A stretch of DNA of 64,000 bases, from NCBI GenBank assembly GCA_963798455.1, contig CAWCTD010000003.1, positions 1,364,001-1,428,000 on the forward strand, written 5' to 3'. A model generated the notes under the pieces. The model was not told where the DNA came from. It was given only the letters and a program-made list of their open reading frames with translations, and did not search any database. Of this stretch, positions 1 through 10,591 are shown piece after piece. The position numbers and the translations under genes are program-made. Each line of letters opens with the position of its first letter. Position 1 is the first letter of the stretch. The DNA is from CAWCTD01 sp963798455. Its GTDB lineage: Bacteria > Acidobacteriota > Terriglobia > Bryobacterales > Bryobacteraceae.

Positions 1-1153
1 CTACTCCGGTAACCAAGTCACCCCACCAGGGGATGTCGACGGCATGGTTTTCCATGGCCACAAAATTCCTCAACGTCGCTGCACAATGCACGCTTGCCAT
101 ACAACCCACCGGAGATCCTGCGAAGTGGAATACCACCGGTTTGCCGAAGCTATCGGCAAGATCCGCAATGCGGTGAGTTTCCATGATCCCTCCAGAGGTC
201 TCCATGTCGGGCTGAAGAATATCGACGGCGCTGTGCTCAATAAGGTCCCGAAATCCGTCGACGCCAAATATATCTTCTCCCGTGAGGGTTGGCAGGACGA
301 TTGCGTCAGTAATCTCCCTGAGACCTCGCCAGTCACGCCAGCTAATGAGGTCCTCCAGCCAGGCAAGTTCGTAAGGCGCAAAGGCATTGCCCAGCCGAAT
401 AGCATCCGGGACGGTAAGGCGGCCATAGTGGTCGGTCGCCAAGGGGATGTCGTAGCCAACCGCGTCCCGGACAGCCGCCAGATATTCGCACATATATCCC
501 AAACCCTTGGCCGTCGGAACCCCGTCTCTCAAGGCGCCGGGCTTTCCGGCGATCAGACCCGTTCCGATGTCCATCTTCAGAAACGTGAACCCCTGGTTCT
601 TCCGGTCCAGCATCCGCCGCGCGTATAGCTTCGGGTCCTTGGAGGGCCAGGTATCCGCATAGACGCGTATCCTGTCTCTTCTCTTGTCCCCGGCAAGACG
701 GTACGCAGGCACGCCGTGGACTTTGCCGGATATATCGTGTAAGGCCATGTCGATCGCGCTGAAGCCGCCTCCAAGGCGGCCGTGGCCGGCATAAGGCCTG
801 ATTCTCTCCAGGTTTGTTTCGATATCCAAGGGGTTGCGGCCGACCAGCAGTGGCTTGAGCGCCAGAGCCTGCCCTTTTACCCCACCATCGCGCACCTCTC
901 CGAGCCCATAGACATCCTGATTCGTGTCCATGCGGATGATCGGATAGTCAAAGTTGGAGGCGACAGTGCACGCTCGAAGATCAGTGATCTTTAGACCGCT
1001 CGGCGAGGAGCGGGTGTTTAGCCCTCGGCCCGCAGGCGCCTGGGCTTCGGAAGTGCTCTCGGTGAGCTTGAGCATAGGGGCGAGTGCCGCAGCGCTCACC
1101 GCCTGCCGGCATACGTCCCGGCGGGTTATCGACAGTCGTCGACTGATACTCAT
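1..1153 (-). CDS. Enolase-superfamily (mandelate racemase/muconate lactonizing type) enzyme, partial, Tat leader
   Basis: The reading frame runs from an ATG at 1151-1153 to the left edge without a stop, giving 384 codons with the C-terminus outside the window. An AAGGAGAGG Shine-Dalgarno lies about 10 bases upstream. The N-terminus has a twin-arginine stretch (TRRDV) followed by an Ala-rich segment, so export is likely. The barrel domain shows the superfamily marks: KMD, ATDHYG, WLEDL, LTGED, a Ser-Gly-Gly strand and FHFAGSP. These supply the metal ligands Asp, Glu and Glu and a late His. The second position of the usual KxK motif is Asp, which favours a sugar-acid dehydratase-like chemistry over racemisation, but the substrate cannot be read from sequence. 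It is a paralogue of the genes at 6424-7815 and 28540-29925. Confidence 0.88.
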   Translation of the reverse strand, partial: MSISRRLSITRRDVCRQAVSAAALAPMLKLTESTSEAQAPAGRGLNTRSSPSGLKITDLRACTVASNFDYPIIRMDTNQDVYGLGEVRDGGVKGQALALKPLLVGRNPLDIETNLERIRPYAGHGRLGGGFSAIDMALHDISGKVHGVPAYRLAGDKRRDRIRVYADTWPSKDPKLYARRMLDRKNQGFTFLKMDIGTGLIAGKPGALRDGVPTAKGLGYMCEYLAAVRDAVGYDIPLATDHYGRLTVPDAIRLGNAFAPYELAWLEDLISWRDWRGLREITDAIVLPTLTGEDIFGVDGFRDLIEHSAVDILQPDMETSGGIMETHRIADLADSFGKPVVFHFAGSPVGCMASVHCAATLRNFVAMENHAVDIPWWGDLVTGV

Positions 1154-1289
1154 AGTGAAGTAACCTCTCCTTGTCTAGAGCCTATGCGCCTGCTCAATTG
1201 TCTCTTTAGACTTAGCATGATTTCAGCTCTTCTCTATCCCGAGGGTTTATGACATCCACCCACGCGTTATGTAACCCCACTCCATGAGA

Positions 1290-1316
1290 CCGGGGATGGC
1301 TGTGAGCCATCCCCGG
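1290..1316 (-). terminator. Perfect hairpin after the TonB receptor gene
   Basis: A 12-bp perfect inverted repeat (1290-1301 and 1305-1316) with a 3-base loop lies just past the stop of the minus-strand receptor gene that ends at 1338. There is no clear U-run on either side, so it may be a factor-assisted terminator or an mRNA-stabilising stem. Confidence 0.55.
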
Positions 1317-1337
1317 CCGTCGAAAACTACCACTAAA

Positions 1338-4300
1338 TCAGAATTCGAAGCGGCCGCCGATGATGAGTTGGCCGTTCGACTGATTCATAGTGCTATAGCT
1401 CAGACCGCTCTGGAGGCCGAACTTGCCGAAGGTCTGCGGGCTAGTGATATTCACCGTCGTGTCAGGCGTCACCCCCATAAAGCGAACGGGGATGTTGTTC
1501 CCGTCCAGGCGTAGGGTGAACTTGTAGCGCTCGGTCCCCCAGCTCTTGGAGATGGACCACTGGCTAGCGGAGGTCCACCGCCCCGTCTGGGTACCCGCTC
1601 CGAGGGAACCCTGCGTGAACGCAGCCGGGTAGGCGAACGCGCTGAGGTTGTAGAAGGAGTTCTGGGCGTTCTGCGGGAAGCGATGTTCTCCCATGCTCCA
1701 GCTGGCCACCCTGACCTGATCATCAGGCACGAGCTGGTTGGGCCGCGATGGACCGCCGGAAAGGTACTTGTAGGGGCTGCCCGAGATACTGAATGTGGCC
1801 GGCGATCCTGACTGGGGACTCTCGACCACGAGCAGGTTCCAGCCGCCGAATAGCGCATTCAGCCAGCCGCCCCTGTTCAGCAGCGGCTTGCCCTTGCCAA
1901 TCGGCAGCTCGTACATCGCCTGAAGGATGATCCGGTGCCGGGTGTCGAAACTGGTCAGAGCTTTGGTCAGACCCCAGTTGTAATACTGCCAGCCGTCGCC
2001 GACGGTGCCCGACAGGTTCTTGCTCCAGGTGTAGTGTGCATTCAGCGTCAGCCCGTCCGACGCGTAGCGTTTCTCAACTCGTGCCGTGAAAGCATGGTAG
2101 GTGTTGTGGCCGCCGTTTGTCTGGTAGGAGATTGTGCCGAACTGCGTGTAGGGCTTGTAGTTCTGAGTCGCCGCGTAGACCGCGTTGAGCAGCGTGAGGT
2201 CCGTGGACGTGTAGTATGCGTTCGCCAACTGGTTGATGTTGCCGCTGGTGTTCAGGTGCACGCCCGCCGAGCCCTGGTACAGCAACTCGATCAGCCACGT
2301 GCGACTCATCTGGGTCTGGATGCCTCCCGACCAGTTCATGATGTACGGCAGACTCAGGTTGGAATCGATGAAAGTGGCACTGCGGCCACTGTAGTTCGTC
2401 CCCAGGAATTGCGAGGTGCCGTCGGGGTTTATGATGAAGTTGCGATTGGGAGGACCCTGCGACAGGTAGAATGCCGGCCGCGGGTCTCCCGCCACCTGCT
2501 GCACCACCGCCGTGGCCGTGTAGTCCTGGAAGCCGGCGCTGGGCATCAAGTCCTGCGTGAGGACGTCCCAGGACCCCCGGAATACCATTCTGCTATTGAA
2601 GTTCCAGGCCACGCCGACGCGCGGCTGAAAGTTGTTCTTGTCGGTCCTGTAAAGCGACCCCGTGGGATGCGTGATCGCCCCCATCTTCCCGGTCAAGGGA
2701 TCGACCACCGTTGGGTCGAACTGCGACTGGTGGTTCCACTTGTCCTTGAACGGCGTCTCCAGGCTGTAGCGCACTCCCAGGTTCAGCGTCAGGTTGCGCC
2801 TCGCCTTCCAGTCGGTCTGAACGTACCCTGCATGGCTCCACCAGCGAGGCAGCCGGTTCCAGACCTGCTGCGTGTAGGTGGCCGAGGTCACCGAGCCCAG
2901 CAGGAACGACGCGAAAGTGTTTCCCGTGTTGGGCGTGAATGGCAGCGCCGTGCCACCTGTTCCGAAGCTGTAGCTACCCGAGGGCAGCACCTGGTCCACG
3001 TCGTTCTCCCGCGTCCGGATCAGTTCATAGCCAAACTTGATGGTGTGCCTGGCCAACAGCTTGGTCACGTTGTTCTGGAAGGTCACGTCCTCGTTAGTCG
3101 TCCGTGCGAACCCGCCGGGACCGACGCCGTACAAGCCGAAACCCGGGAAGTTCTCAGGCCCTACGTTGGGGATGCCCAGCTTCTGCGCCCACCCCTGGCC
3201 CACCGTGGGCGGGGTGGTGGTGTCATTGCGCCGGCCAAAGCCCAGCCGCAGTTCGTTCATCAGCGTGGGACTGAAGGTATGATAGTCGGCAAAGGCCCAA
3301 TTCTGCTGGTCGATTGGCTCCGGCCGTCCGGGAGGCGCCGACGAGAGCAAGAGGTTGTTGAGGTAAGAGGGGGCGTTGGCGAGTGGCGAGCGGTGCCGGT
3401 TCCAGGAATTTCGGAGGAAGAACTTGTTCTTGGGACTGATCTCGTGGTCTAACTTCGTGTCGAAGCGGCTGCGATAGGAATTGTAGGCGGTGTTGCCGAC
3501 GTAGTTGTTGCTGGGTCCCGTGCGGCTGTACGTGGTCCCCGACGGATTGTTCGGCTGCTTCCAGGGGTCGGTGGCCAGGAAATTGACTGCTACCGGGTCA
3601 AACCGGCTCGTGGGGATCTGCATGCCCGAGAACGGAGTCGCCGTCCAGGTCCCATTCGATAGGACCATCGACTTGGGATCGTAGATCGGGTACCCGCCGC
3701 CCGCGGCCTGTGGGAAGCTGAAGTCCCCATTCAGCATGTTGAGATCCGGCGTGGCCCCAGGCAGGGGGTCCTGCTGCCTCGCGTCGGCCCGGCCATAAGC
3801 AAACATGAAGAAGGTCTTGTTCCGCCCGTTGTAAATCTTGGGCAGAACCACCGGGCCTGAGATGGACGCCAGTATCTGGTGATACTGCAACTGGGTGAGG
3901 GCGCTTTGCTGCAGGTAGCCGAGGTGGGTCATGGTGCTGTTGGTATAGCGGTCTTCAAACGCGCCGTGGAGTTGGTTAGTTCCGCTCTTGAAGGTCATCG
4001 CGAGGATGCCGCCGGAGGCGTGGCCTATCTCGGCGGGCGCGCCGGTGGTGTAGACCTTGGTTTCAGCCAGCGCGTCCAGGGCAGGCTGGACACTGCCGTT
4101 GACGTTGCCGATAGCGCTGCGGATGGACGCCTTGCCACTAACACCGTCCAGGGTGAATCCGATCGCGCTGGGGGACTGACCCAGGATGCTGGCGTCGGAC
4201 GCACGCATCTGTAGTCCAGGCGCATAGTACAAGACGCGCTGAATCTTCTCCTGGTGGATGGGGATCTCCACCAGAGACTTAGCCTCCGTGGTCTGGGTTA

Positions 4301-4695
4301 CTTGCGCGGTCTCGGTCTCGAGGCAGCGGGGCTGAGCCGGTCACCTGAACGGACTCGCTTGTAGCTCCGACCTCCAGCTTCACATCGATGCGCGGCACCT
4401 CCGCCGCTCGCAGGTCGATGCCCCTCTGAACGAAGGTCTTAAAGCCGGGGGCCTCCACTTTCAATTCGTATGCCCCGACGGCCAAGAACGGGATGTAGTA
4501 GCTTCCTTCCGCGTTCGTGACGCCGTTGGAGACAAAGCCGGTCTCCGTATTGGTCACTGTGACCTTGGCCCCAGGAACGAGCGCGCCGGTGGGGTCCGTG
4601 ACGGTGCCCACCAAAGTGGCTGTTCGGGCGGCCTGGCCCATGGCGAGAGTTGTGAAAATGAGAAGGCAAACTGCCAATTGCCAAAGTCGCTGCAT
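1338..4695 (-). CDS. Oar-like TonB-dependent receptor, interrupted by one frameshift
   Basis: This is a large outer-membrane receptor for uptake of oligosaccharides or other polymers, powered by TonB. Translation starts at the ATG at 4693-4695 behind AAGGGGGT. It gives a signal peptide (LAVCLLIFTTLAMGQ) and then a carboxypeptidase-regulatory Ig-like domain (about residues 24-110). A plug and a long beta-barrel follow, ending in Phe (GRFEF) as outer-membrane barrels do. The whole protein would be about 1,118 residues, normal for acidobacterial receptors. Near 4322-4323 one extra base breaks the frame: upstream codons read to VTGSAPL, then an out-of-frame tail stops at 4279. The expected continuation (ETETAQVTQ...VEIPI) is intact in the other frame and is open to 1338. 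Either a single-base error or a very recent mutation explains this. The conserved downstream frame argues that the gene was functional until recently. Confidence 0.85.
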
Positions 4696-4854
4696 TAAAT
4701 ACCCCCTTCCAAAGCCTGCTTGTCGCAGGGAGCCACGCCCGGAGCGTAACGAATGCGAGATGCACAAGTTAACTTCCCTAAGCGCTTCAATAACCGCCGC
4801 AGATTGGCAATAGCACTTCCGGCACGGACCCCCTGCGATCAGAGACAGTATATG

Positions 4855-5810
4855 TGAAGGACTGAGATGAACCGATGCCGCGTATCGAAACTGGTCGGCG
4901 CCTTGGTCAGGCTCCAGTTGTAATACTGCCAGCCGTCACCGACGGTGCCAGAGAGGTTTTTGCTCCAGGTGTAGTGCGCGTTGACCGTCAGTCCGTCCGG
5001 CGCGTAACGCTTCTCGACGCGGGCGCGTGAACCCGTGGTAGGTGCTGTGGCCGGCGTTGGTCATGTAGGAAATGGTGCCGAACTGAGTGTAGGGTTTGTA
5101 GTTCTGAGTCGCTTCGTATACGGCGTTGAGCAACGTGAAGTCGGTCGAATTGTAGTATCGACTTGGCAACTGGTTGATGTTGCTGCTGGTGTTCAGGTGC
5201 ACGCCCGAGAGCCTTGGTACATCAACTCGGTCAGCCACGTGGAACCCATCTGCGTCTGGACGCCGCCGGACCAGTTCATGACGTACGGCATACGCAGGTT
5301 GGAATCGATGAAGGTGGCGCCGCGGCTGCTGTAGTTTGTTCCCGAGGAACTGCGAGGTGCCGTCGGAGTTGATGATGAAGTTGCGATTCGGAGGACCCTG
5401 CGACAGGTAGAACGCCGGGCGCGGGTCGCCAGGCTTCTGCTGCACCACCGCCGTGGCCGTGTAGTCCTGGAAGCCAGCGCTGGGCATCAAGTCCTGGTGA
5501 GCACGCCGAAAGAGCCCCGGAACACCATTCTGCTGTTGAAGTTCCAGGCCAAGCCGACTCGCGGTTGGAAGTTGTTCTTGTCGGTCTTGTAGAGCGCCCC
5601 CGTAGGATGCGTGATCGCGCCCATCTTGCCGGTCAGCGGATCGACCACTGTCGGATCGAACTGTGACTGGTGGTTCCACTTGTCCGGAACGGCGTCTCCA
5701 GGCTGTAGCGCAGGCCGAGGTTCAGCGTCAGATTCCGCCTCGCCTTCCAGTCGGTCTGAATGTAGGCCGCATGCTCCACCAGCGAGGCAGCCGGTTCCAC
5801 CTGCTGCGTT
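4855..5810 (-). pseudogene. Decayed partial duplicate of the neighbouring TonB receptor
   Basis: This stretch is a clearly recognisable copy of 1928-2878, a middle part of the receptor barrel. Shared peptides include QDYTATAVVQQ, DPRPAFYLSQGPPNRNF, QLPSRYYNST and NAVYEATQNYKPYTQFGTIS. The copy has no start, no plug and no C-terminus, and it changes frame several times through scattered one-base indels, for example around 5035, 5210, 5340, 5500 and 5690. It cannot make a receptor. Its position directly upstream of the intact gene suggests a tandem duplication followed by decay. Confidence 0.85.
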
Positions 5811-6423
5811 CACAAATTACAGCTCGTCAATCAGAACCTAGTGAGCTTTTATTAACATCTGATTCGTCTGCTTGGATTCACACACGGCCTGTCCGCTTTG
5901 ACAATGCCTGTCTGAGAACCTCGCTGGGTGAATGTACTCGGCTCAGCCTGGATGATGGTCCCATCCTTACGTGTGCTGACGATAGCGGATGGCCGGACGC
6001 CGGCCAATCCAGCGTCTCCCGGGGATCGAGGTCACCGGCGTCCCAGACGTAAGCGGTGTCCCGCCCGTCGCAACAGAGTCGCGTGGGCGACTGGCGACCG
6101 AAGCGCTTCTGCACGGCCACCAGTAGTTCAGGGCGGTTGTCCCTCTGGTGGGCCACCACGGGCAGGTAGCCCAGCCGGCGCCACGCAGAAACGGGGCGGT
6201 GACGAAGTTGGCGTCCCCATCAGGTAGCCTGCGAAACGCACACCCGGGCTCTTCAGCGCTCTGGCCAGCAACCGTTGACCAGGACGGCGTACTCGCTGTC
6301 GCCCGGCCTCTGGGGTTCCGCATTGAAGAGCAGCGAGAGGCCACCGCTCGCCCACCCGTTACCGATGTTCTGAAGCGGCGACGGGGGAACGGCAGCGCCG
6401 CACCGCAGTACGCCTCGGGCGGT
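5811..6423 (-). other. Gene-poor stretch with unidentified minus-strand coding remnants
   Basis: No intact gene is supported. On the minus strand, three frames give protein-like pieces that join only with frame changes. One segment near 6250-6360 reads GWASGGLSLLFNAEPQRPGD, one near 6160-6260 reads AEEPGCAFRRLPDGDANFV, and one near 6000-6150 reads DNRPELLVAVQKRFG then ETLDWPASG. This looks like the decayed end of a secreted protein, but the family was not recognised. It may share its decay history with the receptor fragment next to it. Confidence 0.35.
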
Positions 6424-7815
6424 CTACTCGTAGCTGACGCAATTACACCATTTGTCGTCTTCGTCGTAGTGCGGCCAAGGACCGCCGGAGTGGAAGCCCA
6501 TGAGATGGATGTTGTCAAACTCCGGCGTCGGCGCGAAGTAGCCGGGATACCTCAGATGTTCCTTCACCACGGCCTCGTTGAGCTCCACGCCGATGCCAGG
6601 CGTGTCCGGGACCTTGATATAGCCCTTGTCGATGATGGGTTTCGACGGGCCGGTCACCAAGTCCTGCCACCAAGGCATGTCGAGCGCGTGGTTCTCCATC
6701 GCGACGAAATCTGGGATCGTGGCGATCATGTGGCAGGCCGCCATCTGTCCCACCGGCGATCCGGCATAATGGACGGCGACGTGAATGCCCTGCTTGGCAG
6801 CGGCCTCGGCGATGCGCTTGGTCTCGGAGATCCCGCCCGATGTGCCCGGGTCAGTGTGGATCAGGTCCACGGCCTGGTTTTCGATGAGTTCGTCGAACCC
6901 GCCCTGAAGCCCGAAGATATCCTCGCCTGTCAGCACGGGGGTTTCGGTGTTCTCCTTGATCCGTTTGAGCCCGCGCCAGTCCCTCCATGAAACGAGGTCC
7001 TCCGCCCACGAGAGTTTGTACGGCTCGAAGGCCTTGGCGTAACGGATGGCCTCGTCCACCGTGAGCCTGCCGAAGTGGTCCGCGGCCAGCGGCGCGTCTC
7101 CGACCACGTCACGAATGGCCGCGATGAACTCGCACAGATAGCCAAGGCCCTTCTCGGTGGCCGCTCCGCTTGGGCCGATGGCGCCCGGTTTGCCGCGGAC
7201 CAGGCTGGTCTGAAGGTCCATCTTGAAAAACGTGATCCCCATGTCCTTGCGTTTCTGCATGCGAGTCGCGTAGATCTTCGGGTCGGTCGTGCTGGTCGTG
7301 TCGGCATAGATGCGAATCCGGTCCCGCGTCTTGCTCTCGGCTTCGAGGCGCCAGGCGGGAACGCCCTGCACCTTCCCGGCGATGTCGTGCAAGGCGATGT
7401 CGATGGCGCTGTAGCCCCCCGCCTGCCGCCCCTGAGCGGTGAACTGCCGTATCGAGCGCAGAATCTGCTGGTACTGAACGGGATTCCTGCCCAGCAGAAG
7501 GCCCTTGTAAATGAGGGCGTTGTCTTTTCCTCCAGCGTCCCGCACCTCGCCCAGCCCATAGACGCCCTGGTTAGTGTCGATCCGAATAATTGGATAGTCG
7601 TAGTTAGCCGCAATGGTCAGCGCCCGCATGTCGGTGATCTTCAAGTCGCTCGGCGCGGAGTTTGTGTTCAGGGTTGCGGGGGCGCCCTGGGGCCTTCCCT
7701 GAGCATCCATCCGGGGCTCGGTCAACTTGAAGATACCGGCAAAGGCGCCGGCGCCGAGAACACGTTTGAATGCACCCCGCCGGCTGAAAACAGTGAGTCT
7801 GCTCGCAGTACTCAT
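6424..7815 (-). CDS. Tat-exported enolase-superfamily enzyme (sugar-acid dehydratase-like)
   Basis: The protein has 463 residues. The ATG at 7813-7815 follows AAGGAG. A Tat leader (SRRGAFKR, then an Ala/Gly-rich core) covers about residues 10-30. The N-terminal capping domain and TIM barrel follow. Predicted metal ligands lie in AADHFG (about D246), WAEDL (E272) and TGED (E298). The Asp of an Asp-His dyad lies near 322 and the His near 349 (VHYAGSP). KMD near 198-200 replaces the classic KxK. The family abstracts the alpha-proton of a carboxylate, and here dehydration of a sugar acid in the periplasm is the most plausible role. It is intact and is the best template for the two paralogues at 1-1153 and 28540-29925. 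The exact substrate is unknown. Confidence 0.9.
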   Translation of the reverse strand: MSTASRLTVFSRRGAFKRVLGAGAFAGIFKLTEPRMDAQGRPQGAPATLNTNSAPSDLKITDMRALTIAANYDYPIIRIDTNQGVYGLGEVRDAGGKDNALIYKGLLLGRNPVQYQQILRSIRQFTAQGRQAGGYSAIDIALHDIAGKVQGVPAWRLEAESKTRDRIRIYADTTSTTDPKIYATRMQKRKDMGITFFKMDLQTSLVRGKPGAIGPSGAATEKGLGYLCEFIAAIRDVVGDAPLAADHFGRLTVDEAIRYAKAFEPYKLSWAEDLVSWRDWRGLKRIKENTETPVLTGEDIFGLQGGFDELIENQAVDLIHTDPGTSGGISETKRIAEAAAKQGIHVAVHYAGSPVGQMAACHMIATIPDFVAMENHALDMPWWQDLVTGPSKPIIDKGYIKVPDTPGIGVELNEAVVKEHLRYPGYFAPTPEFDNIHLMGFHSGGPWPHYDEDDKWCNCVSYE

Positions 7816-7880
7816 GTGGGGACTCCTTTTTCCCAGTTGATGGTTCTAATGATGCTGATTATACCGCCCCTGGAGAGCCG

Positions 7881-8519
7881 TCAGTAGCCCAGCTCCTGGA
7901 GTTTCTCCAAGGTCAGCGAGGACGTGCGTCCGGCGCCGAGCAGCTTTTCCACATACTTGGCCAGGATGTCGCACTCCAGGTTGAGGCGGTCGCCGGGGCG
8001 GCGCGTGCGCAGGTTCGTATTCTGGTAGGTGTGGGGGATGACCGTAAGGGACATGATGCCCGCTTCGAGCGAGGCGATCGTGAGACTGATCCCGTCGATG
8101 GCCACGGAGCCCTTCGAGACCAGGTAGCGTTCCAGTTCGCGCGGCACGCGAACCTCCAGCCACCAATTCCCTTCCCCAATCGATCTCAGCGAGACCAGTT
8201 CGCCCACTCCATCCACGTGCCCCTGCACGATGTGGCCGCCCAGGCGGCCCGAGGGCGTGAGCGGCCGCTCCAGGTTCACCAGCGACCTGGGAAGCAGGCC
8301 GCCGAGGTTCGTCAGGCGCAGGGTCTCGGGTGCGACATCCGCCGTGAAGAACCCCGCTTCCGGCTCGACTGACGTAAGGCACGCACCGTTCACCGAGACG
8401 CTGGCCCCCGCGGCGCTGTCCTCAAGCACCATTTTGCAGCGCACGCGAAGACGCGCGCCGGCGGCTCGCCGCTCGAAGGCCTCTACCTCTCCCACTTCTT
8501 CGATGATTCCAGTGAACAT
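7881..8519 (-). CDS. ribE: Riboflavin synthase alpha chain
   Basis: The protein of 212 residues begins with the hallmark MFTGIIEEVG and has two lumazine-binding half-domains (about 1-97 and 98-212), each with the GHIVQGHVDG or PHTYQNTNL type strands. It dismutates two molecules of 6,7-dimethyl-8-ribityllumazine to riboflavin and 5-amino-6-ribitylaminouracil in the cytoplasm. It starts 3 bases after the ribD stop, so the two are co-transcribed and probably translationally coupled. The lumazine synthase and ribBA genes are not nearby. Confidence 0.95.
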   Translation of the reverse strand: MFTGIIEEVGEVEAFERRAAGARLRVRCKMVLEDSAAGASVSVNGACLTSVEPEAGFFTADVAPETLRLTNLGGLLPRSLVNLERPLTPSGRLGGHIVQGHVDGVGELVSLRSIGEGNWWLEVRVPRELERYLVSKGSVAIDGISLTIASLEAGIMSLTVIPHTYQNTNLRTRRPGDRLNLECDILAKYVEKLLGAGRTSSLTLEKLQELGY

Positions 8520-8522
8520 GAC

Positions 8523-9626
8523 TCAGGCGCCTTTCACCAGCCAGGCCTCGACGGCGAACTCGTCCTCGGAGATCTTGTGAAGGGCTACATCGCGGAACAG
8601 GATGGCGTCCGCGCGGCGGCGCCGTCCGATACCCGCCACCACCGGCAGCGAATGAAGCCCTCCCAGTATCTTGGGAGCGTAGTAGAAGAAGATCTTGTCG
8701 GCCACTTCGGACTCCAGCGCCGCCCAGTTCACCTTGCCCCCGGCTTCAATCATCAGGGAAAGATACTTCTCCCGCCCGAGATACTCCACCAGGCGTCGTA
8801 AGTCGGTGCGTCCTCCCGGCCCGTCCAAGGTCAGGATCCTCACGCCGAGGTTCTCCAGCGCGCGGTAACGTTCCGGCGAAGCGGCCGACGTAGTCACCAC
8901 CAGAACGTCCGACTGGCAGGTCGTGACCAGGCGCGCCGCGGGCGGCAGGCGCAACTGCGAGTCGAGGACGATCCGCAGCAGCGGGCGGCTGCGCTCAAGT
9001 CCGGTCCGGTCGGTCATGAGGCAGTCGTCCGCCAGCACTGTGCCGATGCCGGTCAGGATTGCGTCGCTGCGGTGGCGAACCTGTTGAACGTGCGCTCGAG
9101 CCGTCTCGCTCGTGATCCAGCCCTGGTTGTCGTCCGGAGCCGCGATCTTTCCGTCGAGGGTGACAGCGGCCTTGAGAGTGACCAGGGGCAGGCTCCGCCG
9201 CATGAAATGCAGAAACGCTTCGTTGATACCGGCGGCCTCCTGGCTGTATGCCGAGGCGATCTCCACGGCCACCCCCGCTTCCCGGAGACGCCGCAGACCG
9301 ACGCCGGAGACCAGCGGGTTGGGATCGGCCATGGCGGCCACCACGCGGCTCACCCCGGCGGCGATCAGCGCCTCGGTGCAAGGGCCTGTCCGGCCGTGAT
9401 GCGAGCAGGGTTCCAGCGAGACGTACAGCGTGGCGCCCCGCGCATCTTCTCCGGCCTCCTCCAGCGCCAGGATTTCGGCGTGTTTCACGCCCGCCCAGGT
9501 GTGGGACCCTCGCCCCACGACGTTACCTTCGCGAACCAGCACCGCGCCGACGGCGGGGTTCGGGCTGGTCCGGCCTTGCCCCTGGCGAGCCAGGTCGAGC
9601 GCGTCCTTCATGTAGTCGTAGTTCAT
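8523..9626 (-). CDS. ribD: Bifunctional riboflavin deaminase/reductase
   Basis: The protein has 367 residues. The N-terminal deaminase (about 1-145) shows the zinc motif HAE plus PCSHHGRTGPC. The C-terminal reductase (about 150-367) shows TLDGKIA, VRHRSDAILTGIGTVLADD and IEAGGKVNWA. The enzyme deaminates the pyrimidine intermediate from GTP and reduces its ribosyl side chain with NADPH, the second and third steps of riboflavin synthesis. Its start codon overlaps the ftsY stop (ATGA at 9623-9626), so ftsY-ribD-ribE form one transcription unit. Confidence 0.95.
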   Translation of the reverse strand: MNYDYMKDALDLARQGQGRTSPNPAVGAVLVREGNVVGRGSHTWAGVKHAEILALEEAGEDARGATLYVSLEPCSHHGRTGPCTEALIAAGVSRVVAAMADPNPLVSGVGLRRLREAGVAVEIASAYSQEAAGINEAFLHFMRRSLPLVTLKAAVTLDGKIAAPDDNQGWITSETARAHVQQVRHRSDAILTGIGTVLADDCLMTDRTGLERSRPLLRIVLDSQLRLPPAARLVTTCQSDVLVVTTSAASPERYRALENLGVRILTLDGPGGRTDLRRLVEYLGREKYLSLMIEAGGKVNWAALESEVADKIFFYYAPKILGGLHSLPVVAGIGRRRRADAILFRDVALHKISEDEFAVEAWLVKGA

Positions 9627-10573
9627 TCTTGGAGAATAGACGCCAGGAACTTCTGCGCGTCGAAAGGAAGCAGATCGTCAACCTGTTCGCCGATCCCCAC
9701 GAATCGAATGGGGAGGCCCAAGTCCCGCGCGATGGCCACCACAATGCCGCCCTTGGCCGTTCCGTCCAACTTGGTAAGGACGATGCCGGTGACGCCGGAG
9801 GTTTCCGCAAAGCGGCGCGCCTGCTCCAGGCCATTCTGACCGGTGGTGGCATCCATGACCAGAAGCACCTCGTGCGGTGCCCCCGGAACCAGCCGGCCCG
9901 CGGTCCGCCGCATCTTTTCCAGCTCCGCCATCAAATTGGACTTCGTATGCAAGCGGCCCGCCGTGTCCACGATGACGCAGTCCACTTTCCGGGCGCGGGC
10001 GGCGTGCACGGCGTCAAAGACCACGGCGCTCGGGTCTGCGCCCGGCTTCTGGCGGATCACGTCGGTCCCCGTGCGGCGTCCCCAGATCTCCAACTGCTCG
10101 ATCGCGGCCGCCCGAAACGTGTCAGCGGCGCAAAGCAGCACGCTCGCCCCTTCGGCCTTGTAGCGATGAGCCAGCTTGCCGATGGTGGTGGTCTTTCCCG
10201 AGCCGTTCACCCCGACCACCAGCACTACGGCCGGAGGCTCCGGCACCGCCGCGAGCGGCTTCTCTGTGCTCTTCAGCACCTCCAGCAGGTGGTCTTGTAT
10301 GAGCTGCCTCAGCTCACGGGAGTCCCCGATCGTCCGGCGGTCGGCCTTCTCGCGAGCCAGATCGAGAATCTCCGCGGTGGTCCGCACTCCGAGGTCCGCG
10401 CCGATCAGGGTCGCTTCCAGCTCCTCCAGGAGATCGGCATCGATTTGCTTTCCTCCCGCCAGGACGTCGTCCAGGCGTGAGAGCAGGCCTGTCCGTGTCT
10501 TCTCGACACCCTTCTTGAGGCGCTCGAAGAATCCCGGCTCCGGCTGTGGCGAGCCAAACAGGGTCTGGATCAT
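9623..10573 (-). CDS. ftsY: Signal recognition particle receptor FtsY
   Basis: The SRP-receptor GTPase guides ribosome-nascent chain complexes to the membrane. The ATG at 10571-10573 gives about 316 residues. There is a short N domain without a long acidic A domain, then an NG GTPase with P-loop VGVNGSGKTTTIGKLA, DTAGRLHTKSN (G3) and LTKLDGTAKGG (G4), ending VGIGEQVDDLLPF. A longer in-frame extension to 10726 exists, but it reads through what looks like an interspersed repeat and lacks family similarity, so the internal ATG is preferred. The Shine-Dalgarno is weak. Confidence 0.93.
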   Translation of the reverse strand: MIQTLFGSPQPEPGFFERLKKGVEKTRTGLLSRLDDVLAGGKQIDADLLEELEATLIGADLGVRTTAEILDLAREKADRRTIGDSRELRQLIQDHLLEVLKSTEKPLAAVPEPPAVVLVVGVNGSGKTTTIGKLAHRYKAEGASVLLCAADTFRAAAIEQLEIWGRRTGTDVIRQKPGADPSAVVFDAVHAARARKVDCVIVDTAGRLHTKSNLMAELEKMRRTAGRLVPGAPHEVLLVMDATTGQNGLEQARRFAETSGVTGIVLTKLDGTAKGGIVVAIARDLGLPIRFVGIGEQVDDLLPFDAQKFLASILQE

Positions 10574-10591
10574 AGGAAGCTGGAAGGAGGC

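Noticed and set aside
1935..3452. 505-codon open frame on the plus strand
   Set aside because: It is antisense to the TonB receptor, lacks any recognisable domain and is explained by GC-rich codon bias in the real gene.
9248..10480. 410-codon plus-strand frame
   Set aside because: It lies opposite ribD and ftsY, whose protein similarity is unambiguous.
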